From Burkholderia sp. FERM BP-3421 (GTDB lineage Bacteria > Pseudomonadota > Gammaproteobacteria > Burkholderiales > Burkholderiaceae): 64,000 bases of DNA. Positions 1 to 9,539 of this stretch are shown here, in pieces. Position 1 is the stretch's first letter; the number at the start of each line of letters is the position of its first letter. Where the stretch lies: assembly GCF_028657905.1 (NCBI RefSeq), contig NZ_CP117782.1, forward strand, positions 2,976,001-3,040,000, written 5' to 3'. Below the pieces are notes generated by a model. It did not search any database and was not told the origin of the DNA. It worked only from the letters and a program-made list of their open reading frames with translations. A program made the position numbers and the translations under genes.

Positions 1-414
1 GTGATCCATTTCGTGCTGGATGCACACGGCCAGCAGGCCCTCGCAGTCCAGCTCGAAGGTCTCGCCGTGCTCGTCGAGCGCGCGCACCCGCACCTGCTCG
101 GCGCGCTCGACCTCGTCGTAGACACCCGGCACCGACAGACAGCCTTCCTCGTAGATCTGGCGGCCGTCGCTCGACCAGACCAGCTCCGGATTGATGAAGG
201 CGCGCAGTTCGCTCTTGTCCTCGGACACGTCGATCACGACCACGCGCTCATGCACGTCGATCTGCGTCGCGGCGAGCCCGATGCCGGGCGCCGCGTACAT
301 GGTCTCGGCCATGTCGGCGACGAGCTTGCGGATCCGGTCGTCGACTTTCTCGACCGGCTTGGCGACCTTGTGCAGCCGCTTGTCGGGGTAATGGAGGATG
401 TTCAGCAAAGCCAT
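1..414 (-). CDS. def: Peptide deformylase, 3' end cut by window edge
   Basis: Removes the N-formyl group from nascent proteins; a cytosolic Fe/Zn metalloprotease-like enzyme. The reverse strand reads MALLNILHYPDKRLHK and then the three family motifs: GIGLAATQ (motif 1), EEGCLSVPG (motif 2, with the metal-binding Cys) and QHEMDH (motif 3, HExxH). The last codon inside the window is the second His of HExxH, so only the C-terminal helix (roughly 30 residues of a usual 165-175) is missing. The ATG at 414 is the natural start. It is divergent from dprA, the usual neighbourhood of def/fmt in beta-proteobacteria. All catalytic residues present inside the window are intact. Confidence 0.95.
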   Translation of the reverse strand, partial: MALLNILHYPDKRLHKVAKPVEKVDDRIRKLVADMAETMYAAPGIGLAATQIDVHERVVVIDVSEDKSELRAFINPELVWSSDGRQIYEEGCLSVPGVYDEVERAEQVRVRALDEHGETFELDCEGLLAVCIQHEMDH

Positions 415-637
415 GGTGTCAGGTTCGATGGAAACGGGTGAAACGCCCTCGTCGGCCATCCGGCCGACTGGCGCGGACCGCGCGCGGTCGCGAAGATGGG
501 CACGGAAAGCGCGGCCTGTGCCGCGCCGGGCAATCCGCCACGGGCAGTCGCGCGTGGCACGTCGTTTTATTTCGGATGATGAAAATTTTACCACGGCATC
601 GTCAGGCCCGCTGGACGTGCGTCTGGAGGAGTTCGTC

Positions 638-1798
638 TTGTCGCCGCCGCCGCTGAGCACCGCCTCGCTCGCCGGCTGGCTGCGGCTCGCGGCGGCGCCC
701 GGCCTGCCCGCAGCGGCCTGGCGCCGCCTGCTGGACGCCTTCGCGACGCCGGACGCGCTGTTCGCCTCGACCCACGCGGCGCTCGTCCCGCTCGTCGGCG
801 ACGCGGCCGCGCGCGCCGCGCTCGCGCCGCCCCCCGCCGACCTCGCGCGGCAGGTCGCGCGCACCCTCGACTGGCTGGCGCAGCCGGGCCACGCGCTCGT
901 CACCTGGGGCAACCCGGCCTACCCGCCGCGGCTCGCCACGCTCTACGATCCGCCGCCGCTGCTATATGTAAGAGGCCGCGTCGCACTGCTGGCCGCGCGC
1001 GGCATCGCGATCGTCGGCAGTCGCGCCGCCACCCCGCAAGGGCTGATCGACGCCGAGCGCTTCGCCCGCGCGCTGTCGAACGCGGGCCTCGCGGTCGTGT
1101 CCGGCCTCGCGCGCGGCATCGACGGCGCCGCCCACCAGGGCGGCCTCGCCGGCGCGGGCGGCACGCTCGCAGTGGTCGGCACCGGCGCCGATCTCGTCTA
1201 CCCGGCCCGGCACCACGCGCTCGCGCGCGAGATCGCCGTGCGCGGCGCACTCGTCTCCGAATGGCCGCTGGGCACGCCGGCGCGCGCCGCGCACTTCCCG
1301 CAGCGCAACCGGCTGATCGCCGCGCTCGCAGACGGCGTGCTGGTGGTCGAGGCCGCGCCGCGCTCGGGTTCGCTGATCACCGCGCGCCTCGCGAACGAAC
1401 TGGGCCGGGACGTGTTCGCCGTGCCCGGCTCGATCCACGCGCCGCAGTCGCGCGGCTGCCATGCGCTGCTGCGCGACGGCGCGAAGCTCGTCGAAACCGT
1501 CGACGACATTCTCGAGGAATTCGGCCTGCCGGCCGCGCGGGAGCCCGGCCCCGCAGCCGCCGCACCCGCGGGCGAGGCAGGCGCCGTGCTCGCCGCGCTC
1601 GGCCACGCCCCGCTGCCGCCCGACCTGCTGGCCGCGCGCTGCGGCGTCGCGCCGGACCGGCTGCCGCGCCTCCTGCTCGAACTGGAGTTATCGGGCCAGA
1701 TCGCACGATTGCCCGGCGGCCGGCTGGTCCGCGTCGTCGCGGCGCCGGACACCGCGCAAACCGGCGGCGGGCCCGGCGTGCTAAATTTTCGCGAATAG
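638..1798 (+). CDS. dprA: DNA processing protein DprA (Smf)
   Basis: Cytosolic protein that binds incoming single-stranded DNA during natural transformation and loads RecA. The Rossmann-like core is recognisable by GSRAATPQG (about residue 126) and SGLARGIDGAAHQGG (about 153), followed by GTGADLVYPARH and PQRNRLIAAL. A C-terminal winged-helix domain occupies about residues 315-375. I chose the TTG at 638 because GGAGGAG lies at 625-631, 6 nt upstream; the same frame stays open back to 398, but the extra 80 residues are low-complexity and overlap the def promoter. The resulting 386 residues fit the family. A GTG at 617 is the alternative. Divergent from def. Confidence 0.92.
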   Translation: MSPPPLSTASLAGWLRLAAAPGLPAAAWRRLLDAFATPDALFASTHAALVPLVGDAAARAALAPPPADLARQVARTLDWLAQPGHALVTWGNPAYPPRLATLYDPPPLLYVRGRVALLAARGIAIVGSRAATPQGLIDAERFARALSNAGLAVVSGLARGIDGAAHQGGLAGAGGTLAVVGTGADLVYPARHHALAREIAVRGALVSEWPLGTPARAAHFPQRNRLIAALADGVLVVEAAPRSGSLITARLANELGRDVFAVPGSIHAPQSRGCHALLRDGAKLVETVDDILEEFGLPAAREPGPAAAAPAGEAGAVLAALGHAPLPPDLLAARCGVAPDRLPRLLLELELSGQIARLPGGRLVRVVAAPDTAQTGGGPGVLNFRE

Positions 1799-1835
1799 GC
1801 GCTTCCGCCTTCCATTCATCATGCAAGGAACCGCA

Positions 1836-2216
1836 ATGCCCGCGCTGAATCTCGACACCGACGCCGATCGGATCGCCAAGCGCCTCCGGAATCCCGCGAC
1901 GCTGCTGGTCGTGTGCCTCTGCGCCGATTGGTGCGGCACCTGCCGCGACTACCGGACCACGTTCGACCAGCTCGCCGACGCGCACCCCGAGCTCTGCTTC
2001 GCCTGGATCGATATCGAGACCCACGCCGACCAGCTCGACGATCTCGACGTCGAAAACTTCCCGACGGTCCTGATCGAGGACGACCACGCCGTGCGCTTTT
2101 TCGGCACCGTGCTGCCGCACGCGGCGATCGTCGAACGGATGCTGAGCGACCTGAGCGCGGTGCCGGGCGTGCCGCACGCGCCGAAGCTGCGCAACCTGCT
2201 CGACGCGCCGGCCTGA
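1836..2216 (+). CDS. Thioredoxin-family protein
   Basis: Single-domain thioredoxin-like protein of 126 residues with the redox motif WCGTC after CLCAD and the cis-proline segment FPTVLIEDD. It probably reduces disulfides in cytosolic partners; no signal peptide or membrane segment is seen. The CGTC pair differs from the CGPC of housekeeping thioredoxin, so this is a specialised paralogue. AAGGAA at 1825-1830 sits 5 nt before the ATG at 1836, which makes this the better start than the ATG at 1821. It lies between dprA and topB, same strand, with a gap of 37 bases after dprA. Confidence 0.85.
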   Translation: MPALNLDTDADRIAKRLRNPATLLVVCLCADWCGTCRDYRTTFDQLADAHPELCFAWIDIETHADQLDDLDVENFPTVLIEDDHAVRFFGTVLPHAAIVERMLSDLSAVPGVPHAPKLRNLLDAPA

Positions 2217-2427
2217 GGCGCGGGCGGCCCGGCAGGCCTGCCACCTGCCGCCGGTATTTGCTCCGGGTTTACATCGCCGGGTCCCGTCAGGCTTGCCGCC
2301 GCCCCGGCCCCCACTTATGATGACCCGCTTTTCATACATGGCGGCAGCCGATTCCGCGCCATGTGCTATAAAGCCGTCGTAAAAGGGCCGTTAACCGGCC
2401 TGTCCGGTCTACCAATACACATTAGTC

Positions 2428-5049
2428 ATGTCCAAAGCACTCATCATTGCGGAAAAGCCTTCTGTCGCGAACGACATCGCGCGCGCTTTGGGCGGCTTTA
2501 CGAAGCATGACGAATACTACGAAAGCGACGAGTACGTCCTGTCGTCGGCCGTCGGTCACCTGCTGGAGATCGCCGCGCCCGAGGAGTACGAGGTCAAGCG
2601 CGGCAAGTGGAGCTTCGCGCACCTGCCCGTGATCCCGCCGCATTTCGACCTGAACCCGATCGCCAAGAGCGAATCGCGCCTCAAGGTCCTGACCAAGCTG
2701 ATGAAGCGCAAGGACGTCGAGCGCCTGATCAACGCCTGCGACGCGGGGCGCGAGGGCGAGCTGATCTTCCGCCTGATCGCGCAGCACGCGAAGGCCAAGC
2801 AGCCGGTCCAGCGCCTGTGGCTTCAGTCGATGACCCCGGCCGCGATCCGCGACGGCTTCGCGCACCTGCGCAGCGACACGGACATGCAGCCGCTCGCCGA
2901 CGCCGCGCGGTGCCGCTCGGAAGCCGACTGGCTCGTCGGCATCAACGGCACCCGCGCGATGACCGCGTTCAACAGCAAGGGCGGCGGGTTCTTCCTGACC
3001 ACGGTCGGCCGCGTGCAGACCCCCACCCTGTCGATCGTCGTCGAACGCGAGGAGAAAATCCGCCGCTTCGTGTCGCGCGACTACTGGGAAGTGCGCGCGG
3101 AATTCGTCTGCGCGGGCGGCTTCTACGAGGGCCGCTGGTTCGACCCCAAGTTCAAGAAGGACGAGTTCGATCCGGAGCGGCGCGACTCGCGGCTCTGGAG
3201 CGTGCCGGCCGCCGAGACGATCGTCGCGGCCTGCCGCGACCAGCTGGGCACCGTCACCGAGGAATCGAAGCCGTCGACCCAGCTGTCGCCGCTGCTGTAC
3301 GACCTGACGAGCCTGCAGCGCGAGGCGAACAGCCGCTTCGGGTTCTCGGCGAAGAACACACTCGGCCTCGCGCAGGCGCTGTACGAGAAGCACAAGGTGC
3401 TGACCTACCCGCGTACCGACGCGCGCGCGCTGCCCGAGGACTACCTCAGCACGGTGGCGAGCACGCTCGAGATGCTCAAGGAGAGCAACAACTACCTGCC
3501 GTATGCGAAGCAGGTGCTCGACAAGGGCTGGGTGAAGCCGAACAAGCGGATCTTCGACAACTCGAAGATCAGCGACCACTTCGCCATCATCCCGACCCTG
3601 CAGGCGCCGAAATCGCTGTCGGAGCCGGAGCAGAAGCTCTACGACCTGGTGGTCAAACGTTTCCTCGCGGTGTTCTTCCCGGCGGCCGAATCCCGGGTGA
3701 CGACCCGCATCACCGAGGTCGCGGGCCATCACTTCAAGACCGAGGGCAAGGTGCTCGTGGAGCCGGGTTGGCTGCAGGTGTACGGCCGCGACGCCGAGGG
3801 CGCCGATGCGAACCTCGTGCCGGTGCAGAAGAACGAGAAGGTCAAGACCGACAAGATCGCCGCGCACGCGCTGGCGACCAAGCCGCCGGCGCGCTACTCG
3901 GAAGCGACGCTGCTCTCGGCGATGGAAGGCGCGGGCAAGCTGGTCGAGGACGACGAGCTGCGCGAGGCGATGGCGGCCAAGGGGCTCGGCACGCCGGCGA
4001 CGCGCGCGGCCATCATCGAAGGCCTGCTCGGCGAGAAGTACCTGCTGCGTGAAGGGCGCGAGCTGATCCCGACCGCGAAGGCCTTCCAGCTGATGACGCT
4101 GCTGCGCGGCCTTGGCGTGAAGGAACTGACCGCGCCGGAGCTGACGGGCGAATGGGAATACAAGCTGTCGCAGATGGAGCGCGGCAACCTGCAGCGTGAC
4201 GCGTTCATGCAGGAAATCGCGCGGATGACGCAAACCATCGTCAAGCGCGCGAAGGAATACGATTCCGACACGATCCCGGGCGACTACGCGACGCTCGAGA
4301 CGCCGTGCCCGAACTGCGGCGGCCAGGTGAAGGAGAATTACCGCCGCTTCGCCTGCACGAAGTGCGAGTTCTCGATCTCGAAGATTCCGGGCAGCCGCCA
4401 GTTCGAGATTCCCGAAGTCGAGGAATTGCTGCAGAAGAAGGAAATCGGCCCGCTGTCGGGCTTCCGCAGCAAGATGGGGCGGCCGTTCTCGGCGATCCTG
4501 AAGCTGTCGTTCGACGACGAGATCAAGAACTACAAGCTCGAGTTCGATTTCGGCCAGGACCAGGGCGGCGAGGACGGCGAGGCGCCGGACTTCTCCGCGC
4601 AGGAGCCGGTCGGCGCATGCCCGAAGTGCAGCGGCCGCGTGTTCGAACACGGCATGAGCTTCGTCTGCGAGCATTCGGTCGCGAACCCGAAGACCTGCGA
4701 CTTCCGCTCGGGCAAGGTGATCCTGCAGCAGGAGATCGCGCGCGAGCAGATGGCGAAGCTGCTGTCGGAAGGCCGCACCGACCTGCTGCCGAACTTCAAG
4801 TCGTCGCGCACCGGGCGCAACTTCAAGGCCTTCCTGGTGAAGCAGCCGGACGGCAAGATCGGCTTCGAGTTCGAGAAGAAGGAACCGAAGGCCGCGGCCG
4901 CGAAGAAGGCGCCCGCCAAGACCACCGCAAAGGCGACGGACGACACCGAGGAGGCCGCGCCGGCGAAGGTGGCCAAGGTCGCCGCGAAGGCCGCGCCGGC
5001 CCGCAAGACCGCCGCGCGCAAGACGCCGACCCGCAAGACCGGGTCCTGA
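2428..5049 (+). CDS. topB: DNA topoisomerase III
   Basis: Type IA topoisomerase that decatenates and relaxes DNA through a 5'-phosphotyrosyl link. The N-terminal Toprim domain opens with KALIIAEKPSVANDIARA and carries CDAGREGELIFRLI; the catalytic Tyr is residue 327 in LTYPRTDARALPEDY. Two C-terminal zinc-ribbon-like segments follow (CPNCGG...FACTKC from residue 627, and CPKCSG near 730). The last 50 or so residues are a Lys/Ala/Pro-rich basic tail like a histone H1 or DNA-binding tail, common in Burkholderia TopB. At 873 residues it is longer than E. coli TopB (653) because of these additions. No clear Shine-Dalgarno sequence precedes the ATG. Ends at a strong terminator. Confidence 0.96.
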   Translation: MSKALIIAEKPSVANDIARALGGFTKHDEYYESDEYVLSSAVGHLLEIAAPEEYEVKRGKWSFAHLPVIPPHFDLNPIAKSESRLKVLTKLMKRKDVERLINACDAGREGELIFRLIAQHAKAKQPVQRLWLQSMTPAAIRDGFAHLRSDTDMQPLADAARCRSEADWLVGINGTRAMTAFNSKGGGFFLTTVGRVQTPTLSIVVEREEKIRRFVSRDYWEVRAEFVCAGGFYEGRWFDPKFKKDEFDPERRDSRLWSVPAAETIVAACRDQLGTVTEESKPSTQLSPLLYDLTSLQREANSRFGFSAKNTLGLAQALYEKHKVLTYPRTDARALPEDYLSTVASTLEMLKESNNYLPYAKQVLDKGWVKPNKRIFDNSKISDHFAIIPTLQAPKSLSEPEQKLYDLVVKRFLAVFFPAAESRVTTRITEVAGHHFKTEGKVLVEPGWLQVYGRDAEGADANLVPVQKNEKVKTDKIAAHALATKPPARYSEATLLSAMEGAGKLVEDDELREAMAAKGLGTPATRAAIIEGLLGEKYLLREGRELIPTAKAFQLMTLLRGLGVKELTAPELTGEWEYKLSQMERGNLQRDAFMQEIARMTQTIVKRAKEYDSDTIPGDYATLETPCPNCGGQVKENYRRFACTKCEFSISKIPGSRQFEIPEVEELLQKKEIGPLSGFRSKMGRPFSAILKLSFDDEIKNYKLEFDFGQDQGGEDGEAPDFSAQEPVGACPKCSGRVFEHGMSFVCEHSVANPKTCDFRSGKVILQQEIAREQMAKLLSEGRTDLLPNFKSSRTGRNFKAFLVKQPDGKIGFEFEKKEPKAAAAKKAPAKTTAKATDDTEEAAPAKVAKVAAKAAPARKTAARKTPTRKTGS

Positions 5050-5072
5050 CCGCGCAAGCGGCCACGCCCAAC

Positions 5073-5107
5073 AAAAAAGCGCGGACCTCGGGTCCGCGCT
5101 TTTTTTA
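5073..5107. terminator. Bidirectional rho-independent terminator
   Basis: An A-run, then stem GCGCGGACC, loop TCG and stem GGTCCGCGC followed by seven T. It ends topB on the plus strand, and because of the A-run on the left arm it should also work for the convergent LysR gene. Confidence 0.92.
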
Positions 5108-5145
5108 TCGGCCGGCGGCGCGCCGCGGGCGCCGCCGACAAGCCG

Positions 5146-6204
5146 TCACAACGGCGACGGCGCGGCCGCGCGGGTGCGCGCCGCCGCCTTGGGCATGCGC
5201 GGCGACAGCGCCGGATCGGCGCCCGCGCCCTCGACCAGCCCTTCGGCCGCGAACGATTCCGCCGGCGCGGCGACGCCGCCCTGCGCGGCCCATTGCTCGC
5301 CCATCATCGTGTCCGGAGACTGGCTGAAGTACTCGACCAGGTGATCGATGAAGGTGCGCACCTTGGCGGGCAGGTGACGCCGGCTCGGGTAGGCGACATT
5401 GATCTCCACCTGCGGCAGCCGATAGTCGCCGAGCAGGCGCACCAGCCGGCCGCGCGCGGTATCGCCGCCGATCAGGTAGCTCGGCAGGATCGCGATGCCC
5501 ATGCCGAGCAGCGCGAACTGGCGCAGCATCTCGGTGTTGTTCGCGATGATCACGTTCGATGGCCGCACCCGCACTTCCCCTTCCGCGCCGGTGAACACCC
5601 GCTCGTCGCCCCAGTACTCCGACGGCAGGCTCAGGCACGGATGCTCCATCAGGTGCTCGGGATGGGTCGGGATGCCGTGCTTTTCCAGATAGCCCGGCGT
5701 CGCGCAGACGGTCATGCAGCCGGTTGTCAAGCGACGCGTGACAATACTCGCGCTGCGCATCTGGCGCGCGATCACGATGCCGACGTCGAAGCCTTCCTCG
5801 ACGAGATCGACCTGACGATCGACGAGCGTCAGGTCGGGAATGACCTTTGGATAGCGCTGCGTATAGGTTTGCAGCACGGGGGCGAGGTTATGGAGCCCGA
5901 ACACCACGGGCGCGACGATGCGCAGCGTGCCGACCGGCTCGTGGTTGCGGGCGACCACCATCTGCTCGACGTCTTCCAGCTCGTCGAGAATCTGCCGGGC
6001 GCGCTCCAGATAGACCTGACCGGACTCGGTCAGCGAGAGGCTGCGGGTGGTGCGATTGAGAAGACGCGTGCCGAGCCGGCCTTCGAGGTCGGCGACGTGA
6101 CGGGTGGCGACCGCGTTCGAGATATCCATTGCGCTGGCGGCTCGCGCGAAACTGCCGAGATCCGCAACCTTGACGAACACTCGCATCGACTGCAAATGAT
6201 CCAT
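5146..6204 (-). CDS. LysR-family transcriptional regulator
   Basis: DNA-binding regulator of 352 residues, longer than the usual 300 because of a C-terminal tail of about 45 residues rich in Ala, Gly and Glu. The N-terminal winged helix-turn-helix spans about residues 1-60 (VADLGSFARAASAMDIS...LLNRTTRSLSLTESG), followed by the periplasmic-binding-like effector domain (from about 90, TLRIVAPVVFG). AGGAG lies 6 nt upstream of the ATG at 6204, so that start is preferred over the TTG at 6210. It is divergent from the hydroxyacid dehydrogenase at 6645, a common arrangement for a LysR target, but the 440-base spacer is long and no palindrome was pinned down. The effector is unknown. Confidence 0.9.
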   Translation of the reverse strand: MDHLQSMRVFVKVADLGSFARAASAMDISNAVATRHVADLEGRLGTRLLNRTTRSLSLTESGQVYLERARQILDELEDVEQMVVARNHEPVGTLRIVAPVVFGLHNLAPVLQTYTQRYPKVIPDLTLVDRQVDLVEEGFDVGIVIARQMRSASIVTRRLTTGCMTVCATPGYLEKHGIPTHPEHLMEHPCLSLPSEYWGDERVFTGAEGEVRVRPSNVIIANNTEMLRQFALLGMGIAILPSYLIGGDTARGRLVRLLGDYRLPQVEINVAYPSRRHLPAKVRTFIDHLVEYFSQSPDTMMGEQWAAQGGVAAPAESFAAEGLVEGAGADPALSPRMPKAAARTRAAAPSPL

Positions 6205-6644
6205 AAACAACTCCTGCCACTGTGACCGGTTACTGCTTCAAAAATATGAAGCAAATGAGTAATTCTCCTACGACAGCGAAAAACATGCAGAGTTGCCCCA
6301 AACCCGGGGTCATCCCGATAAAAACGGTTAAATATGCTCGCTTCCCGCAAAGACGAGGCGCGATTGTTCTGTTTTCAAAAACAAAACGGCGCAGCTCCAC
6401 CAGCGGGCTCACGGAATGAGAAACAGGGGCGGGGTGCCGCGGATCGGCCGGAAGGCGCGAACGCGCGGGCGCGGCGGGACGAACGCGGGGACGCCCCCGC
6501 TTGCGAGCGGGCGTAACAAGCTGTTAAAAAGAGATACACCTGACACCCTGCCGTCATAGGATCATTACGGCCCCCAAGCCGGGCCCGGGCGCGCCTGGCG
6601 CCCGCCGTACACCGCTCAACCGCGCGAATCGCGAACGCTACGCC
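6205..6644. other. Divergent intergenic region
   Basis: No coding signal stands out. The left part (6240-6360) is visibly richer in A and T and probably holds the promoters of the divergent LysR and dehydrogenase genes. I could not choose a convincing operator. Confidence 0.4.
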
Positions 6645-7661
6645 ATGAAAATTGCCATCCTTGACGACTACCAGGACGCCGTCCGCAAGCTCAACTGCTT
6701 CGAGATGCTCGCCGACCATGAGGTCAAGATCTTCAACAACACGGTGCGCGGCCTGGGTCAGCTCGCGAGCCGGCTCGCGGAGGTCGAGGCGCTCGTGCTG
6801 ATTCGCGAGCGCACGCACATCACGTCGCAGCTGCTCGGCAAGCTGCCGAACCTGCGCATGATCAGCCAGACCGGCCGCATTTCCAGCCACATCGACCTGG
6901 CCGCCTGTACCGAGCGCGGCATCGCGGTGCTAGAGGGCACCGGTTCGCCGGTCGCGCCGGCCGAGCTGACCTGGGCGCTCATCATGGCCGCGCAGCGCCG
7001 CATCCCGCAGTACGTCGCGAACCTCAAGCAGGGCGCGTGGCAGCAGTCCGGCCTCAAGACCTCGGCGATGCCGCCCAACTTCGGCCTCGGCCAGGTGCTG
7101 CGCGGGCAGACCCTCGCGATCTGGGGCTACGGCAAGATCGGCCGGATGGTGGCCGGCTACGGCAAGGCGTTCGGGATGAACGTGCTGGTGTGGGGCCGCG
7201 AGCACTCGCTCGACGCGGCGCGCGCCGACGGCCACGCCACCGCGGAAAGCCGCGAGGCGTTCTTCGAGCAGGCGGACATCCTGACGCTGCACCTGCGCCT
7301 GCACGACGACACGCGCGGCATCGTCAAGCAGGAGGACCTGCTGCGGATGAAGCCGACCTCGCTGCTGGTCAACACGAGCCGCGCCGAACTCCTCGATGAA
7401 AACGCGCTGGTGAACGCGCTGTCGCACAACCGGCCGGGGATGGTCGCGATCGACGTGTACGAGAGCGAGCCGATCCTGCAGGGCTACAACCTGCTGCGCA
7501 TGGAAAACGTGATCTGTACGCCGCATATCGGCTACGTGGAGCGCGAGAGCTACGAGCTGTATTTCAGCGGCGCGTTCCGGAACATCCTCGCATTCGACGG
7601 CGGCGACCTGTCGAGCGTCGCGAATCCGGAAGCGCTCAACCAGGGACGCGCGCGGCGCTGA
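6645..7661 (+). CDS. D-2-hydroxyacid dehydrogenase family protein
   Basis: NAD(P)-dependent oxidoreductase of the D-isomer-specific 2-hydroxyacid dehydrogenase family (phosphoglycerate, hydroxypyruvate and glycerate dehydrogenases). The nucleotide-binding motif is GYGKIG at residue 161. The catalytic residues are Arg246 (NTSRAEL), Glu273 (DVYESEP) and His294 (CTPHIGY). Length 338 is normal. The substrate cannot be decided; the subgroup with short N-termini is often annotated as phosphoglycerate dehydrogenase-like, but no ACT domain is present so it is not a classical SerA. The LysR gene upstream is divergent and may control it. Convergent with the patatin gene, only 19 bases apart. Confidence 0.9.
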   Translation: MKIAILDDYQDAVRKLNCFEMLADHEVKIFNNTVRGLGQLASRLAEVEALVLIRERTHITSQLLGKLPNLRMISQTGRISSHIDLAACTERGIAVLEGTGSPVAPAELTWALIMAAQRRIPQYVANLKQGAWQQSGLKTSAMPPNFGLGQVLRGQTLAIWGYGKIGRMVAGYGKAFGMNVLVWGREHSLDAARADGHATAESREAFFEQADILTLHLRLHDDTRGIVKQEDLLRMKPTSLLVNTSRAELLDENALVNALSHNRPGMVAIDVYESEPILQGYNLLRMENVICTPHIGYVERESYELYFSGAFRNILAFDGGDLSSVANPEALNQGRARR

Positions 7662-7680
7662 GCCCGCCCGCCAGCGGCGC

Positions 7681-8550
7681 CTATCCGTGCGCGCGCTCCG
7701 CCGCGCGCAGCACGGGCTCCGAGGTGAGGAAGTGCTCACCATCACGCCGCCCCAGGTCGTAGGCGTGCTGCATCTGCGACGGGTTCGTATAGTCCCAGCT
7801 GGAGATCGGCACCTTGCTCGACGGCTGCACATACAGGCGTTGCTGCTCGCCGTGCGCGACGGTAAACATCTGCGGCCGCGGATAGCGGCGCGTGACGAGC
7901 ACCAGCACCTGCCCCGGGGTTGCGTCGAGCGCCCCGACCGGCACGTTGTCGACCATCCCGCCGTCGAGCACGGGCCGACCCTGGCGGCGCAGCACGGGCG
8001 TGAACGGCGGCGTGCATGACGACTGCAGGATCAGGTCCGCCAGATCCTCGACCCGTGTGCAGGACTGGGCGCGCACGAATTCGGGACGAAAGCCGAGGGT
8101 GCGGCCGAGCGTCGGATGCAGCGTCTTGCGCACGTATTTTTCGATGTTGTACGCGATCAGCCCGGCCGCGACCGCGCTGCGCGCGCCGAGCCAGCGCGGC
8201 ACGTGCGACACGCCGACCCGGATCTCCGGCGCGGCGGCGAGCTGCGCGAACGGTTCGCCGTAGATGTCGAGCAAAGCCTGGCGATAGATGCGGTAATGCG
8301 GAAAGACCGACTCCGACCGCAGCAGATTGCCCCAGTACACGTTCTTGCGGTTGTGCCGGAGCACGTCCGCGTAATAGCGCATCACCCATTGCGCATCGCG
8401 CGTATAGAGCATGCAGGCGGTCGCGGCGCCCGCCGAGATGCCGGTGATCACGCGCGGGCGCACGTCGAGCGCCGGCTGCACGACATTCCAGAACCCCGCC
8501 TGCCACCAGCAGCGATTGCCGCCGCCCGCGAATACGACCTGATCGAACAT
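7681..8550 (-). CDS. Patatin-like phospholipase/acylhydrolase
   Basis: Serine acylhydrolase with the patatin Ser-Asp dyad. The oxyanion loop is GGGNRCWWQAG (residue 9 on), the nucleophile is Ser39 in GISAG, and the catalytic Asp is Asp196 in LDGGMVDN. No signal peptide or extra domain is seen at 289 residues, so it is probably cytosolic and acts on lipids or thioesters. The thioesterase at 8571 lies just upstream on the same strand (20-base gap), suggesting co-transcription. The true substrate is unknown. Confidence 0.88.
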   Translation of the reverse strand: MFDQVVFAGGGNRCWWQAGFWNVVQPALDVRPRVITGISAGAATACMLYTRDAQWVMRYYADVLRHNRKNVYWGNLLRSESVFPHYRIYRQALLDIYGEPFAQLAAAPEIRVGVSHVPRWLGARSAVAAGLIAYNIEKYVRKTLHPTLGRTLGFRPEFVRAQSCTRVEDLADLILQSSCTPPFTPVLRRQGRPVLDGGMVDNVPVGALDATPGQVLVLVTRRYPRPQMFTVAHGEQQRLYVQPSSKVPISSWDYTNPSQMQHAYDLGRRDGEHFLTSEPVLRAAERAHG

Positions 8551-8570
8551 CGGGACAGCCTTCCTCTTCC

Positions 8571-8978
8571 TCAGTTGACGAGCGCGTAGGTGGTGGTCGC
8601 ATGGACGGCCATCTTGCCGTCCTCGTCGAACAGCTCGACCTCACCGAACACGAGATTGCGGCCCATGCGCAGCACCCGCGCGGTGATGAGCACGTCGCCC
8701 TTGCGCACCGCGCGCATGAAATGGGTGTTCAAGGACACGGTGGTCATCGGACGGAATTCGCCGAGCGCGGCGGAGATCGCGACGACCATCGCGGTATCGG
8801 CGGCGGCCATGAACACCTGCCCGCAGATCACGCCGCCGGAGTGGCGCAGCTCGCCGGAGAACGGCAAACGTAAAGTGACGCTTTCCTCGGACACCGCGAC
8901 CGGCGCCAGGGACAGGGAGCGCACCCAAGGCGCGAGAAGTCGATCGAGCAGATCGCGGACAGCCTGTTCGTCCATCAT
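8571..8978 (-). CDS. PaaI-type hotdog-fold thioesterase
   Basis: About 135 residues with a single hotdog domain; the conserved stretch HSGGVICGQVFMAAADTAM (about residue 40) is the PaaI/DUF4442-type active-site helix, and the C-terminal strand reads VHATTTYALVN. Hydrolyses acyl-CoA or acyl-ACP thioesters; the precise acyl group is not evident. The open frame extends to 9140, but the extra N-terminal residues are unlike the family, so one of the tandem ATG codons at 8978/8975 is taken as the start. Probable two-gene operon with the patatin-like lipase. Confidence 0.82.
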   Translation of the reverse strand: MMDEQAVRDLLDRLLAPWVRSLSLAPVAVSEESVTLRLPFSGELRHSGGVICGQVFMAAADTAMVVAISAALGEFRPMTTVSLNTHFMRAVRKGDVLITARVLRMGRNLVFGEVELFDEDGKMAVHATTTYALVN

Positions 8979-9174
8979 GAAACCCCGTGAGGGCCGCGCG
9001 ACCGCCGCGCAGCGGGTGTGGGCGACATCATACCGGGAGGCCGTGAAGTGCGACTTGTGCTTTTGCGGGCGCGTCTTGCCGGGCGTTACCGGCGGGGGGG
9101 ACGAAACTTTTTGCAGGGATTTGAAGAAAACTCTAGCCAAGCGAAAGAAACACGTGCATAATCTTTCTTCTGTT

Positions 9175-9250
9175 GGGGCGTTAGCTCAGTTGGTAGAGCA
9201 GCGGACTCTTAATCCGTAGGTCGAGTGTTCGAGTCACTCACGCCCCACCA
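9175..9250 (+). tRNA. tRNA-Lys (anticodon CTT)
   Basis: 76 nt folding as a cloverleaf: acceptor GGGGCGT pairs with ACGCCCC, the 3' CCA is encoded, the D-arm is GCTCAGTTGGTAGAGC and the T-loop is TTCGAGT. The anticodon loop CTCTTAA gives anticodon CTT, reading AAG. A probable -10 box CATAAT lies at 9157-9162. A terminator follows at 9260. Confidence 0.97.
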
Positions 9251-9259
9251 AGCATTTCA

Positions 9260-9296
9260 AAGCCCGGTCATCGAAAGCTGACCGGGCTTTTTCATT
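9260..9296 (+). terminator. Rho-independent terminator after tRNA-Lys
   Basis: Stem AAGCCCGGTCA and TGACCGGGCTT around a short loop, followed by a T-rich run. Confidence 0.9.
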
Positions 9297-9539
9297 TTCC
9301 AGCCCCCTCCGGGTCGCCATCGCCGATGGCCCGCAACACGGCCCCATGCGCCCTACATGCCGGCAAAGCCCGCCCATTGCGCAAAGTACGCCTCATATCC
9401 CTGCTTTGGAACCCGACGCTCGCCGGGATAATCCGATCAGATGCCACTCTCCGCCTGGGATGGAAGGGCCTTCGCCGCCGCTCTCCGCCACGCATCGGGA
9501 CCAGGCCGTCGAACGCGTTCCACAGCCTTGAAATCATCC

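Noticed and set aside
398..637. Longer DprA starting at 398
   Set aside because: The extra 80 residues are low in complexity and overlap the def start, while the TTG at 638 has a perfect Shine-Dalgarno sequence.
2422..4674. A 750-codon minus-strand frame opposite topB
   Set aside because: Shadow frame; Leu/Arg/Ala-rich with no domain, whereas topB is complete on the other strand.
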